DNA of 64,000 bases, taken from Anaerolineae bacterium (GTDB lineage Bacteria > Chloroflexota > Anaerolineae > Promineifilales > Promineifilaceae). The stretch covers positions 1-64,000 of the forward strand of contig JAUIAP010000015.1 of NCBI GenBank assembly GCA_030425205.1. Reading direction: 5' to 3'. Under the pieces are notes generated by a model. The model ran no database searches, was not told where the DNA came from, and saw only the letters and a list, made by a program, of their open reading frames with translations. Positions 52,372 to 60,491 of the stretch are shown piece by piece (within the stretch, counting starts at the first letter, position 1; each line of letters starts with the position of its first letter). The position numbers and the translations under genes were made by a program.

Positions 52372-52866
52372 ATCTAAAACTCCTGAACGATCATTCACTC
52401 TGAATTTGCCTGTCACACTGTGCTACAAAGAGCCTGTGCGACAAACTGAGTTGATGATACGTTGTCGATTGTATGTCTATGTTTCGTGCCTCGTGCATTT
52501 GCATTTGAGAAGCACGTTCAACAGCATAGAGTGCCAACATTAACAATATATGTCACCGCGCGCATAGTTATAGGTACAGACAGCAAACAGGATTGTGGTA
52601 AAGATTATCGCCTGTATCTCGAATTTAACGATTGAAACAATACTAAATAGAGTGCATGAGAGCATATCATAACAGTCGCGCAGCATGGAGCTTGATGCTT
52701 GTAGTCGCCTGTTATCTCCCCTGAACATGCTATTGCAGCGCTTGTTCACGGTCGTATTGGTTCGCCACTTTAACGCTAGTTGTCGTAATAGAGAATACAA
52801 AGAGAACCTGACTGCGTATATCAATAGAGAGATTTAGAGTCTCTTTACCAAAGTTGCGTTGATCTG

Positions 52867-52933
52867 GGGTAATACCCTATGCCCCATTGGTTACCGTTGC
52901 GGTCAGGATACAAAAAAGATGGGGTGATCACCC
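52867..52933. promoter_or_regulatory. Two operator-like inverted repeats GGGT-N-ACCC
   Basis: GGGTAATACCC at 52867-52877 and the perfect palindrome GGGTGATCACCC at 52922-52933. Their centres are about 55 bp apart, roughly five helical turns. The second ends two bases before the -35 element at 52936. Candidate autoregulatory sites for the LuxR-like protein downstream. Confidence 0.45.
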
Positions 52934-52935
52934 TA

Positions 52936-52963
52936 TTCACATTTTGTCCAACTATATTATACT
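52936..52963 (+). promoter_or_regulatory. Sigma70-like promoter of the LuxR-like gene
   Basis: -35 TTCACA (52936-52941), 16-bp spacer, -10 TATACT (52958-52963), followed by about 50 bp of leader and the AGAGGAAA ribosome-binding site of the gene starting at 53016. Confidence 0.5.
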
Positions 52964-53015
52964 AATTGCAAAGCCATCCAATTTGATTAAAACAACAATT
53001 AAAGAGGAAACCGAA

Positions 53016-53669
53016 ATGCTTAACATTTACATTATTGATGACATTGTCATTTCGCGTGATATGACTGCACGGGCACTGATGCATGAAGACGAGTTCAAGA
53101 TCATAGGCCATGCGGCCACAGTCAGTGAAGCGGGCAGGCAACTTACCCTGTGTGACATCGTTTTGTTGAAAGCAGAGATCCCAACGGATGCGGCGCTAAA
53201 GGCAGTCCAGCAGATTGTCAAGCTTAATCCTATGTGTAAAGTTTTGGTCTTCGGCCTGAAGAAATCAGAAGCCGCAGCATTGGCATTCATCGAGGCGGGG
53301 TGTGTTGGCTATCTGTTCGAGCGTGACTCCTATGCAGAGCTAGTACAAAACATTCGTGCCATCCAGACAAATCGCGCGCGTATTTCGGCGCGCATGGCCG
53401 CGTGTTTAATGCAGCGCGTGCAAGAATTGCGCACCATCAGCGCCCAACTCGATCATGTCCATCAATATCGCAGCCAGTATGAAAAGCTGTCAAAGCGTGA
53501 ACGTGAGGTGCTCGAATTGGTTGGACAAGGGTTAACCAATCAGCTCATCGCAAACCGTCTGTATGTCGAAGCCGGCACGGTCAAGAACCATATCCATAAC
53601 ATTCTCAAGAAGTTGCAAGTGAGTAGCCGTCAGGATGCGGCCGCATTCCTTGCGCTGGAAAGTTCATAG
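53016..53669 (+). CDS. LuxR-type regulator with non-phosphorylatable receiver (Asp to Lys)
   Basis: 217 aa from ATG 53016 (AGAGGAAA upstream; the open frame extends to 52887 through AT-rich DNA). Receiver-like domain 1-120: the acidic pair Asp8-Asp9 is kept (IYIIDDIVIS), but the phosphoacceptor position reads Lys52 (CDIVLLKAEIP), the Thr position reads GLKK, and the Lys loop reads GYLFERDS. A coiled-coil linker (LRTISAQLDHVHQYRSQYEK) precedes a normal LuxR helix-turn-helix (LSKREREVLELVGQGLTN; GTVKNHIHNILKKL). Regulation is therefore likely phosphorylation-independent. No kinase gene is adjacent. Confidence 0.88.
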   Translation: MLNIYIIDDIVISRDMTARALMHEDEFKIIGHAATVSEAGRQLTLCDIVLLKAEIPTDAALKAVQQIVKLNPMCKVLVFGLKKSEAAALAFIEAGCVGYLFERDSYAELVQNIRAIQTNRARISARMAACLMQRVQELRTISAQLDHVHQYRSQYEKLSKREREVLELVGQGLTNQLIANRLYVEAGTVKNHIHNILKKLQVSSRQDAAAFLALESS

Positions 53670-53707
53670 CCGATCGTTTTCGCTTACCTCTTTCGTCTCT
53701 TTACACA

Positions 53708-53735
53708 AAACGACTGCCAATCTGGGCAGTCGTTT
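53708..53735. terminator. Rho-independent terminator after the LuxR-like gene
   Basis: Perfect 11-bp stem AAACGACTGCC/GGCAGTCGTTT with a six-base loop, followed by CATTTT, 39 bp past the stop codon. Confidence 0.75.
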
Positions 53736-53746
53736 CATTTTGTGAT

Positions 53747-53865
53747 AATACAGCGTAAAGCAAATTGTATGGCACTGTCGTTCTCGTGCAGGCGGGAATC
53801 CAGTCCTAGAAAGAGAATGGATACCTGCGAAGGCAGGTATGACGGGACTTACTTTACGGTGCATT
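53747..53865 (-). mobile_element. MITE-like element, copy 3 (full length, inverted)
   Basis: Reverse complement of 598-716 with roughly ten differences over 119 bp. Both terminal repeats are present (AATACAGCGTAAAGCAA and TTACTTTACGGTGCATT). The loop of the inner hairpin reads GAAG on the plus strand in both copies although the element is inverted, so the loop itself has been flipped relative to the element. Confidence 0.75.
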
Positions 53866-53894
53866 TTTAATGGAGGAAACCATTGAAGAATGGG

Positions 53895-54356
53895 CTAGTC
53901 ATCTTGCCAATGTTCGCGCCAGTAAGAGAAATAGCGCAGCACGGCGAATGTAATGAGGCTGACGGCAATGCCGATCTCGTAAAATCCGTAGGCGGCTGCG
54001 GCACCTATCGCCCCCGTTGACCAAATGCTCGCCGCAGTCGCTGTTCCGACCACAATATTTTCTTCTGTGTCGCTTTTTTGCTTGATGATAGCGGCCGTGC
54101 CAAGAAAACCGATGCCTTGAATTAAGCCCTGAAATATCCGCGCCATTGGATCACTATCTCCACCAAACACACGTTGGGCAATGAGAAAATAGGCACAGCT
54201 GCCCATTGCGACAATGGGATAGGTGCGCATCCCCATGATACGGGTCGAATTTTCGCGCTCTAGCGCAACTGGCAACGTCAGCACAAAGGCTGCGATCAGT
54301 CGTAGTAAGGTTGAAAAGAGTAGCGAGAGGTTGAAATCAAAGTTTTCAATCATCAT
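53895..54356 (-). CDS. MgtC/SapB-family membrane protein
   Basis: 153 aa, about four TM helices. Family signature VALERENSTRIMGMRTYPIV followed by MGSCAYFLIAQ, and FLGTAAIIKQKSDTEENIVV as the second signature. It lacks the C-terminal cytoplasmic domain of Salmonella MgtC, like the SapB-type short forms. Members affect Mg2+ homeostasis or ATP synthase activity and survival under low Mg2+ or acid stress. Starts at an ATG-ATG pair. It fits the stress-related content of this region. Confidence 0.9.
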   Translation of the reverse strand: MMIENFDFNLSLLFSTLLRLIAAFVLTLPVALERENSTRIMGMRTYPIVAMGSCAYFLIAQRVFGGDSDPMARIFQGLIQGIGFLGTAAIIKQKSDTEENIVVGTATAASIWSTGAIGAAAAYGFYEIGIAVSLITFAVLRYFSYWREHWQDD

Positions 54357-54416
54357 AACGGGTAGCTATCTCGTGTAGCTCGTTTAACTTTATTTTTTCC
54401 AACTGCAAGAGCAACG

Positions 54417-55178
54417 CTAAGGCGACTGCTTTCTTGCGCTGATGATAATTTGCGCTCCGTCCGCGCGGCCTGTTTCCCTTGCCTCCAAGCTCGAAAAAAC
54501 ACGCACATCCGCAAAGTTACTCTCTGTCAATTCACGCACAATCTCGGACTGCTTAAGGATGCTCAAGCGGTCTTGGGTACAAACTCTTTGTGTCACCTGA
54601 TTCTCTTGCATGACGATATATTCATTGTACATCGTCATAATGGCTTTGTGAAAATCAAATTCATAACGACAGCTGTATCGTGCTTGCTGATTGCCAAAGG
54701 GCTTTTCTTCCACCTCGCACTCTGACTTATGGCGCAAAAACCAGAGGATGTTGGGTACTTCCAGCAGAAAAACGCCGTCTGGTCGCAGCGCATGATGTAT
54801 TCGCTGCAACGCTTCCCTGCGCTCCGTTTCGTCTTCTAGGTAGGCGAAGGGTGCGTTGATGGCTACGGCTATGTCAAATTCGCCGCACTCTTCGACTTGT
54901 AGAAAGCCGCCCTTTTTGAGTGTGGGGTGTGGGTTTTTTTCGGCCGATCTAACACTTTCCCGTGCCCGTTCCAGAAATGTCTCATTAGGTTCGTACCCGA
55001 CGACTCGCCACTTTCTCTGTTGATAGAGTGGTAACGCTTGTCCTGTTCCGATCCCAACATCGAGCAGCGCAAGCGGCTCATCTAACTGATACTGTTGTGC
55101 AAGCCAACATATAAATTCAACGGCTGGTTGGGGCGGGGGTGAAAACAAGCGATAGAGTTCACTCTCTAAATTGGACAT
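54417..55178 (-). CDS. Class I SAM-dependent methyltransferase
   Basis: 253 aa. Motif I LLDVGIGTGQALPLYQQR for SAM binding, then the acidic strand VVGYEPNETFLERA, and a motif III-like region (LRPDGVFLLEVPNILWFLRH). The target is unknown; the fold matches Methyltransf_25/11-type enzymes acting on small molecules. Encodes the only TCGGCCGA copy between 51.7 and 57.5 kb. Monocistronic. Confidence 0.87.
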   Translation of the reverse strand: MSNLESELYRLFSPPPQPAVEFICWLAQQYQLDEPLALLDVGIGTGQALPLYQQRKWRVVGYEPNETFLERARESVRSAEKNPHPTLKKGGFLQVEECGEFDIAVAINAPFAYLEDETERREALQRIHHALRPDGVFLLEVPNILWFLRHKSECEVEEKPFGNQQARYSCRYEFDFHKAIMTMYNEYIVMQENQVTQRVCTQDRLSILKQSEIVRELTESNFADVRVFSSLEARETGRADGAQIIISARKQSP

Positions 55179-55298
55179 TTCACGTCACGCACGCACGACA
55201 CAATGATGGTCCCTAGAAGCATCGTTGTAAGGCTGCTGGGGATTATCATCATCGTGTCATGCGTTGATATGCATTACAGCATGTTGTCGGTCGTCGCG

Positions 55299-55808
55299 CT
55301 ATGCGCTGGTCGATTGCGCGTTAATTCCCTTTGATAACCAGCCGCCTGTCGCTAACTTTGTCAGCTTGCTGTCAGCATTCTTTTCTTCGTCCAGCGTTTG
55401 GCCGAGTAAGTCCTTTGCCTCGCTGAGACCCAGTTGGTCAGCCAACGTCGCCGCTGTGCCATAGCCAGCTATTTCGTAATGTTCGACGCGCTGTGCGGCC
55501 GCGATCAGGGCAGCATCTTTGACCGTTGCATCGCCATGTGCGCGGATCGTCTCTTCTCCTTCTTTGATCAAGCCCTTCATCGCTTGACAGGTCTCGCTGC
55601 CCGCTGGTGCATGGACGATTTTCAATACCTGTTGTAAACGATTAGCGTGTTCACGCGTCTCGGTGAGGTGACTCTGAAATGCATCGCGCAGATCGCTGTT
55701 TGTTGCTGCACTAGCCATTTTGGGCAGTGCGTCAAGCAGTTGTGTCTCCGCGCTGTAGAGGTCTTGGACTTGGGAGGTGAAGAGGTCGTTTAATGAGTTG
55801 AGGTTCAT
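55299..55808 (-). CDS. Ferritin-like DUF892 protein (YciE/YciF family)
   Basis: 169 aa, all helical. N-terminal LNDLFTSQVQDLYSAETQLL and the helix with FQSHLTETREHANRLQQVLK carry the Glu and Glu-X2-His metal ligands typical of the family; a third helix has AQRVEHYEIAGYGTAATLAD. YciE/F-like proteins are induced by osmotic and stationary-phase stress and bind iron. GGAG precedes the ATG at good spacing. Confidence 0.92.
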   Translation of the reverse strand: MNLNSLNDLFTSQVQDLYSAETQLLDALPKMASAATNSDLRDAFQSHLTETREHANRLQQVLKIVHAPAGSETCQAMKGLIKEGEETIRAHGDATVKDAALIAAAQRVEHYEIAGYGTAATLADQLGLSEAKDLLGQTLDEEKNADSKLTKLATGGWLSKGINAQSTSA

Positions 55809-56204
55809 GATTTTTCTCCAATTAGAATAATGCGTTCATTGCCGCATGTTTGATTTTCGTGACATCGTCACATGCTGATCCTAACTGCCGTAAGCCGTGA
55901 AATAAATAGACCATTTCATAGGTCATTGGCACAAAAAACAGTATGAATCGCTCAGTGAACTACGTTTTGGGTCGTTGGGTTGAATCGACGGATGCCTGTA
56001 AAAAACACGCGCCCTGTGAATTCACAGGGCGCGTCGTTTTTATAGAAATTCAGACAAGTAATAGTGTTCTGGGAATATCGGTCCGTGACCATGCAGGATG
56101 GCTTTCCCGAAACATGTGCCGAATTAGTTGGGTTTCGGAATATTCAAATCCCGAAACAGCAAGCAAAATCATTGTCCGAAGGTCCATAGAGGTTCGATTG
56201 ATGC
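55809..56204. other. Intergenic region with one strong terminator, otherwise empty
   Basis: About 395 bp. The 14-bp-stem palindrome at 56007-56034 terminates the minus-strand stress gene. The plus-strand frame at 55943-56257 runs through the terminator and into that gene, so it is not real. Promoter of the DUF892 gene should be near 55830. Confidence 0.5.
56007..56034. terminator. Rho-independent terminator (bidirectional)
   Basis: Perfect palindrome ACGCGCCCTGTGAA/TTCACAGGGCGCGT with A-run before and T-run after (both strands), about 170 bp beyond the stop of the minus-strand stress gene. Confidence 0.78.
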
Positions 56205-57125
56205 TTAGCGGACAGCGTTTTTCACACTGTACCAGCCGCTGCGAACCGCGTCTTTAACGTCGTCCCACGTGCTGTCATTGTCACGGTAACGTGTTTCCCA
56301 ATCACGACGCACATCTGATTCGATCATGTTCCAGTCGCGGCCTGCGTATGTTGGGTTAGAGGCGAGGCCATAGCCATAGCGGTAGTGCGGATCGTAGTAG
56401 TTGTAGTCGCGGCCGCTGTTGGCATAGTTGTTCGTATAGTGGTTGCGATAGTAATCGTCGTCCGTTGTGGATACGCCATCGCTGCCGTTTGTGTTATACG
56501 ATTGGTAGCCGGTGCGCTCTGCCTCGATCTGCTCTAGGTTATAGACGGGTGCATCTGCATCATAGCTGCGCTCCCAGCCCTGTGATTCCCAATAGTCGGC
56601 GCGTTCGTCGGTGTTAATTGCGCCATGATCGTTCATGATGCGAGCGGCTTGTGCGGCACGATTGTCATCTGCCTTGACGGTGATGAGCGAATAACCACGT
56701 CGTACACCTTCAGAGTAAACGGTCGCGTCCGCATCATCAATGCCAGCATCAGCCAATGCACCGAGAATACCACCGGTGATTGCCCCACCAGCCAATCCGA
56801 TCAAGCTCGCGGCTAACCAACCTGTGACCGTGAATGGGCCTGCGCCGGGAACGAGCAATGCTAATACCAATCCGCCTGCACCACCGAGAACACCGCCAGC
56901 TGTTGCGCCTTCGGCCGCTCGGTTACGTCCATCGTCATCAGTCACGTAATACTTGTCGTATTCGCTCTCGTCGATGTTGCGGTCAACAAAATCCTTATAG
57001 CGATTATCTGCATTGGCCGCCAAAATACTGATGTCCTTGCGATCAAATCCTGCGTTGACGAGCGCAGTCTGCACTTCGCGTGCATCTTGAAATGAGTCGT
57101 ATAGTCCTGCGATTGTTTTTGCCAT
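56205..57125 (-). CDS. General stress protein with YflT-like domain, glycine zipper and Tyr/Asp/Asn-rich tail
   Basis: 306 aa. Residues 1-45 are a GSP17M/YflT-type domain (IAGLYDSFQDAREVQTALVN, then AGFDRKDISILAA). About 85-150 hold a glycine-zipper membrane hairpin (GGVLGGAGGLVLALLVPGAG; GGAITGGILGALADAGIDD). A second ferredoxin-like half follows (RRGYSLITVKADDNRA). The last 110 residues are Tyr/Asn/Asp-rich, probably disordered (YYRNHYTNNYANSGRDYNYY), and end in an amphipathic segment (VKDAVRSGWYSVKNAVR). Same family as the 52-kb protein. The tail resembles stress-linked disordered proteins; role inferred. Confidence 0.78.
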   Translation of the reverse strand: MAKTIAGLYDSFQDAREVQTALVNAGFDRKDISILAANADNRYKDFVDRNIDESEYDKYYVTDDDGRNRAAEGATAGGVLGGAGGLVLALLVPGAGPFTVTGWLAASLIGLAGGAITGGILGALADAGIDDADATVYSEGVRRGYSLITVKADDNRAAQAARIMNDHGAINTDERADYWESQGWERSYDADAPVYNLEQIEAERTGYQSYNTNGSDGVSTTDDDYYRNHYTNNYANSGRDYNYYDPHYRYGYGLASNPTYAGRDWNMIESDVRRDWETRYRDNDSTWDDVKDAVRSGWYSVKNAVR

Positions 57126-57149
57126 GTCGTGTCATGCTCCTAGATTAGG

Positions 57150-57290
57150 CTAAAAGACGACATAGAATGCAAAGAGGATCGTTGCTATCAGCAATAGCAG
57201 CGCGACGACAATCACAATTGCCTTCACTTTCGAAGGAGGTAGTTTTGGGCGTTCATAAATCTTCACGCCATCATCGGTCTCTTTGTTCAT
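57150..57290 (-). CDS. Small single-TM membrane protein, 46 aa
   Basis: MNKETDDGVKIYERPKL is followed by a basic patch and one long TM helix (AIVIVVALLLLIATILFAFY), with the C-terminus at the outer face. The stop codon lies 24 bp before the start of the adjacent stress gene on the same strand, so the two are probably co-transcribed. The ribosome-binding site is weak. Confidence 0.6.
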   Translation of the reverse strand: MNKETDDGVKIYERPKLPPSKVKAIVIVVALLLLIATILFAFYVVF

Positions 57291-57402
57291 GGGTTATGTT
57301 CGTCTATTAGCATAGTCAATGTAAATTTGAAAAGTGCGGTTCCGTGAAGTGGTTGAGATTAATCAGTTGAGATGTGAAGTGGTTGAACCGCACTTCTTGC
57401 TA

Positions 57403-57567
57403 TTAAGCATAGCGAAAATACACCAGCCGACATGTGCCGAAATGGGGATCGCCAGCACATAAAGGGTCACATTCTCGAAGATCATCGGGGCAGAAGGCTT
57501 TGCAGCAGGGGTGACGATTCGCCATCATTTTATCGGCCGATCGGACACCCCATCTAGCAGTCAGCAT
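57403..57567 (-). CDS. Possible small Cys-rich protein, 54 aa
   Basis: From ATG 57567 the frame reads MLTARWGVRSADKMMANRHP, then a Cys-rich stretch with six Cys (HPCCKAFCPDDLRECDPLCA and a later GTCRL), ending YFRYA. The open frame continues upstream with protein-like sequence to about 57625 but without a standard start. No clear ribosome-binding site. Six spaced Cys suggest metal binding or disulfide bonds. It contains one TCGGCCGA copy in the NH2 part. Confidence 0.4.
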   Translation of the reverse strand: MLTARWGVRSADKMMANRHPCCKAFCPDDLRECDPLCAGDPHFGTCRLVYFRYA

Positions 57568-57650
57568 GGCAACGTCATCGCACGCGAGAGGGCTAATGAA
57601 ATAGCGGGCGTAGACGAATCGCTGCCTTTTCGTCTATATGCTGCTGCGCC

Positions 57651-57662
57651 TGTTGCTATAAT
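57651..57662 (+). promoter_or_regulatory. Promoter -10 element (TGTTGCTATAAT)
   Basis: Consensus TATAAT at 57657-57662, about 70 bp before the LamG/beta-helix gene. The same 12 bases occur at 60285-60296 before the next gene. No good -35 found. Confidence 0.4.
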
Positions 57663-57730
57663 GTATTGGTGACACAAACTGATTTTCACGAATAAACGAT
57701 CTAATCTTGAGCATCTCTCAATACACAAAA

Positions 57731-60247
57731 ATGAAATATATCCTCTGCACACTTTCACTGCTTTTGCTTGCATTGCTGACGATTCCATCGCTCTATGCGG
57801 AGCCATGGCCGAATGCAGACCCAAGCGGCCCGTGGACGCCCACACCTGTGACGAGTGAAGATGATGGGGGATCAGATTCGGCCGAAAACGTCTCCTCTCT
57901 CATCGCCCACTACCCATTTTCCGAAACGAGCGGCAATCGTGCGTTGGACATAGCGCGTGGCAACCACGCCGAGATCACAGGCAGCGCGTGGCGCACGCCG
58001 GGTCAAAGCGGGAACGCCCTGCACCTGCACGACGCGACACTCTTTGCCGCTGGTCGAGATTATCTCGATTTACAACCGGGCGACTTTTCGATCTCCTTTT
58101 GGCTGCGTCGCACCGCCAAGCCAGCCGACCAACCACAGCACGCATTCGTCATTGAACGACGGCACGCCTTTGGTTTTTGCGTTGACTTTCCCGATGCGCC
58201 CGGCTGCGATTCTGGCCCGTCGCTACCGCTTGAGTCGGGCTGGTATGTCAGCGTCGATTACGATCCGCGAACAGGACGTGAGCGGGTCAAATTTGTGATT
58301 CTGCGGCCTGAAGAGGTTATTCGCAGCATGGAAGTTTCTGGTTTTCCAGCAGTCGCGCCAATGGGTAAGTGGCGACATTATCGTGTGACTTATTCGGCCG
58401 AAACCTTCTCCCTATTCGCTGATGACCAGCTGATCAGCACGGTTGAAACGACCGACCTATTTGGTCTAAAAACGCCGCTCGATACACCGCTCAAAATCAA
58501 AGGACACGGCTATGATGTTGATGAACTTAAAATCGAGCTAACTTCTGCGGTAGAAGACAATCCAACGTCAGACATAGCCAACACAAATTGCACGGTGGCG
58601 GCGAGCACGCCCATGCGCTATGTCGATCGCCACAATCCGCTGGCGACAGACGTGGCCAATAGCTGCACCGACGCGACCAAACCATGCTTGACCATTCAAC
58701 ACGCGATTGACGTGGCCCAGCCAAACGAGGCGGTGCGCGTTGCAAACGGGTGGTATCAGGAGCGGATCGACTTTAAGGGCAAGCCCATTACGGTCGCATC
58801 TGATTTTGCGTGGACAGGGGAGCGTGCAGACATCCATAGCACGCTGATCCTTGCGCGTGACGAGGCGGGCAGTGCCGTGACGCTGGCGAATGGCGAGGGC
58901 AATACGAGCCAGCTCATCGGTTTTACACTCACGGGCGGCACAGGTACGCTGCTGAGCGACACAGGTTACAGTCACACCAGCTATGCGGCGCGGCGTGGTG
59001 GGGGTATCTTTCTCAATCGCGTCGAGCCGATGCTGTGTGATTTGATCGTGACGGGAAATTCGGCCGAAATTGGCGGCGGCATCTTCAGTCTACGCTCACA
59101 GCCGACCATCTCTGGCACAATCATTATGGAGAACGAAGCGACCAGCACGCGCAACGACGGCGGTGGGGGCGGTATCTACTTTGAAAGCCATGCCCGTTAT
59201 CAACCGCGCATCATCAACAGCCTCATTCACGGCAACGAAGCACGCAACGGCGGCGGCATCTACACCAACTATTCGACGCAGCTTACCCTGCTGCACGCGA
59301 CGATTGCAGACAATGTGGCGACAGATGGCGGCGGCATTTTGCGTCATAATGGGTCGGTGATCACGATGACCAACAGCATCGTGTGGGGCAACCGGCCCGC
59401 AACGAGCGAGTGGGCGACAGAAGATGGGCGCGTGACGCATTCGATTGTCGAGTCGCTATTGGGACAAGATGGACGGTTGGTTGATGGTGTGCTGGGGGTC
59501 GATCCTTTGTTTTCGGCCGATTATCGCCTCTCTGCAAACAGTCCCGCTATCGACAGCGGCACGCAAACCAACATCACGCATGATTTGACCCACGCGCCAC
59601 GCCACGCCCCCGCCGACATGGGGGCATACGAGTATGTCCCTACCGAAAGCGCAACGCTCAAGAATCATTACGCTTTTGAGGAAAGCGGCGCACAGGTCGT
59701 TGACACAACTGGCAGACGCGACGGCAAGCTAATTGGCAACTTCGCGCGCACGGCGGGCAGAAGCGGCAATGCGGTTCTCTTCAAAGAGGGTGGTTCGCTC
59801 TATGTCGAGAATCCCTACACCATTGCTGAACAATTTAGCTTCTCACTTTGGCTTCGCTTTTCACATCCAGACGCAGGTGGCAGCGGTGCATTCACCTTCA
59901 TGCGCAGCGACGAGACAGGCAGGCAGTTTCTCCTCACCGAACACAACCACGCCTTAGACATCTATGCTGGAGATGACTCAGTATGCAGAAAAGGGTACGG
60001 CGCAACACAGCGTGACAACCAGTGGCATCATGTCGTCGTCACCATCAACTTATCCACGCGCCAAGCGCACTGCTATTTAGATGGCAACTTACACCGCACC
60101 GCAGCGCTTCAACAATCCAATCTAGCCGACATCCCGACCAGCGCACCGCTCTCAATTTACGGCCGCGGGTACATGGTCGATGAGGTGCAACTGTATGATG
60201 GGATTCTCTCGCAAACGCAGGTAACGCAACTTTATACACAGCCGTAG
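57731..60247 (+). CDS. Secreted LamG / right-handed beta-helix / LamG surface protein
   Basis: 838 aa from ATG 57731 (the open frame begins with TTG at 57707). Signal peptide MKYILCTLSLLLLALLTIPS. A linker rich in Pro/Asp follows. LamG-like domain 1 is at about 60-275 (LIAHYPFSETSGNRALDIA; FSISFWLRR). A beta-helix lies at about 290-640, beginning with an alginate-lyase-like CLTIQHAIDVAQPNEAVRVA and showing GGGIFLNRVEPMLCDLIVTG and similar coils. It ends in an anchor-Q-like DLTHAPRHAPADMGAYEY. LamG domain 2 is at about 650-838 (NHYAFEESGAQVVDTTGRRD). No C-terminal TM. Likely secreted adhesin or glycan-binding protein. Confidence 0.87.
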   Translation: MKYILCTLSLLLLALLTIPSLYAEPWPNADPSGPWTPTPVTSEDDGGSDSAENVSSLIAHYPFSETSGNRALDIARGNHAEITGSAWRTPGQSGNALHLHDATLFAAGRDYLDLQPGDFSISFWLRRTAKPADQPQHAFVIERRHAFGFCVDFPDAPGCDSGPSLPLESGWYVSVDYDPRTGRERVKFVILRPEEVIRSMEVSGFPAVAPMGKWRHYRVTYSAETFSLFADDQLISTVETTDLFGLKTPLDTPLKIKGHGYDVDELKIELTSAVEDNPTSDIANTNCTVAASTPMRYVDRHNPLATDVANSCTDATKPCLTIQHAIDVAQPNEAVRVANGWYQERIDFKGKPITVASDFAWTGERADIHSTLILARDEAGSAVTLANGEGNTSQLIGFTLTGGTGTLLSDTGYSHTSYAARRGGGIFLNRVEPMLCDLIVTGNSAEIGGGIFSLRSQPTISGTIIMENEATSTRNDGGGGGIYFESHARYQPRIINSLIHGNEARNGGGIYTNYSTQLTLLHATIADNVATDGGGILRHNGSVITMTNSIVWGNRPATSEWATEDGRVTHSIVESLLGQDGRLVDGVLGVDPLFSADYRLSANSPAIDSGTQTNITHDLTHAPRHAPADMGAYEYVPTESATLKNHYAFEESGAQVVDTTGRRDGKLIGNFARTAGRSGNAVLFKEGGSLYVENPYTIAEQFSFSLWLRFSHPDAGGSGAFTFMRSDETGRQFLLTEHNHALDIYAGDDSVCRKGYGATQRDNQWHHVVVTINLSTRQAHCYLDGNLHRTAALQQSNLADIPTSAPLSIYGRGYMVDEVQLYDGILSQTQVTQLYTQP

Positions 60248-60284
60248 CGGGAGCGTGTATTGGTTGTCAAGAGTCCGTACGCGC

Positions 60285-60296
60285 TGTTGCTATAAT
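60285..60296 (+). promoter_or_regulatory. Promoter -10 element (TGTTGCTATAAT)
   Basis: Identical 12 bases to 57651-57662, about 195 bp upstream of the small secreted-protein gene. No good -35 at 16-18 bp. Confidence 0.35.
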
Positions 60297-60491
60297 TGAC
60301 AGAGATGCTTAATGCCCGCAAAGATACGTCAATTGACCGATGTTTTTTCTGCGCAGTTGGCTATGATGGCAAGATTGATTTGGTTGTTGTGATAAACTTC
60401 GGCCGAATTGGCTCCCAATTTTTGACCGAACAATCGCACAGAAATGCGTGAACCGCCGCCCGGCTGGTTTTGCATTTATAGGGACATCGAA

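Larger units (their letters stand above)
52372..53015. other. AT-rich upstream region of the LuxR-like gene
   Basis: About 640 bp, distinctly AT-richer than the surroundings and without TCGGCCGA copies. A minus-strand frame (52540-52824) is Cys/Ser-rich, lacks a clear ribosome-binding site and is judged spurious. The right end holds two GGGT-N-ACCC inverted repeats and a sigma70-like promoter, listed separately. Confidence 0.5.

Noticed and set aside
52540..52824. 94-aa minus-strand frame in the AT-rich gap
   Set aside because: No ribosome-binding site, Cys/Ser/Phe-rich composition typical of translated AT-rich noncoding DNA.
55943..56257. 104-aa plus-strand frame after the DUF892 gene
   Set aside because: Runs through a perfect terminator and into the 3' end of the opposite-strand stress gene.
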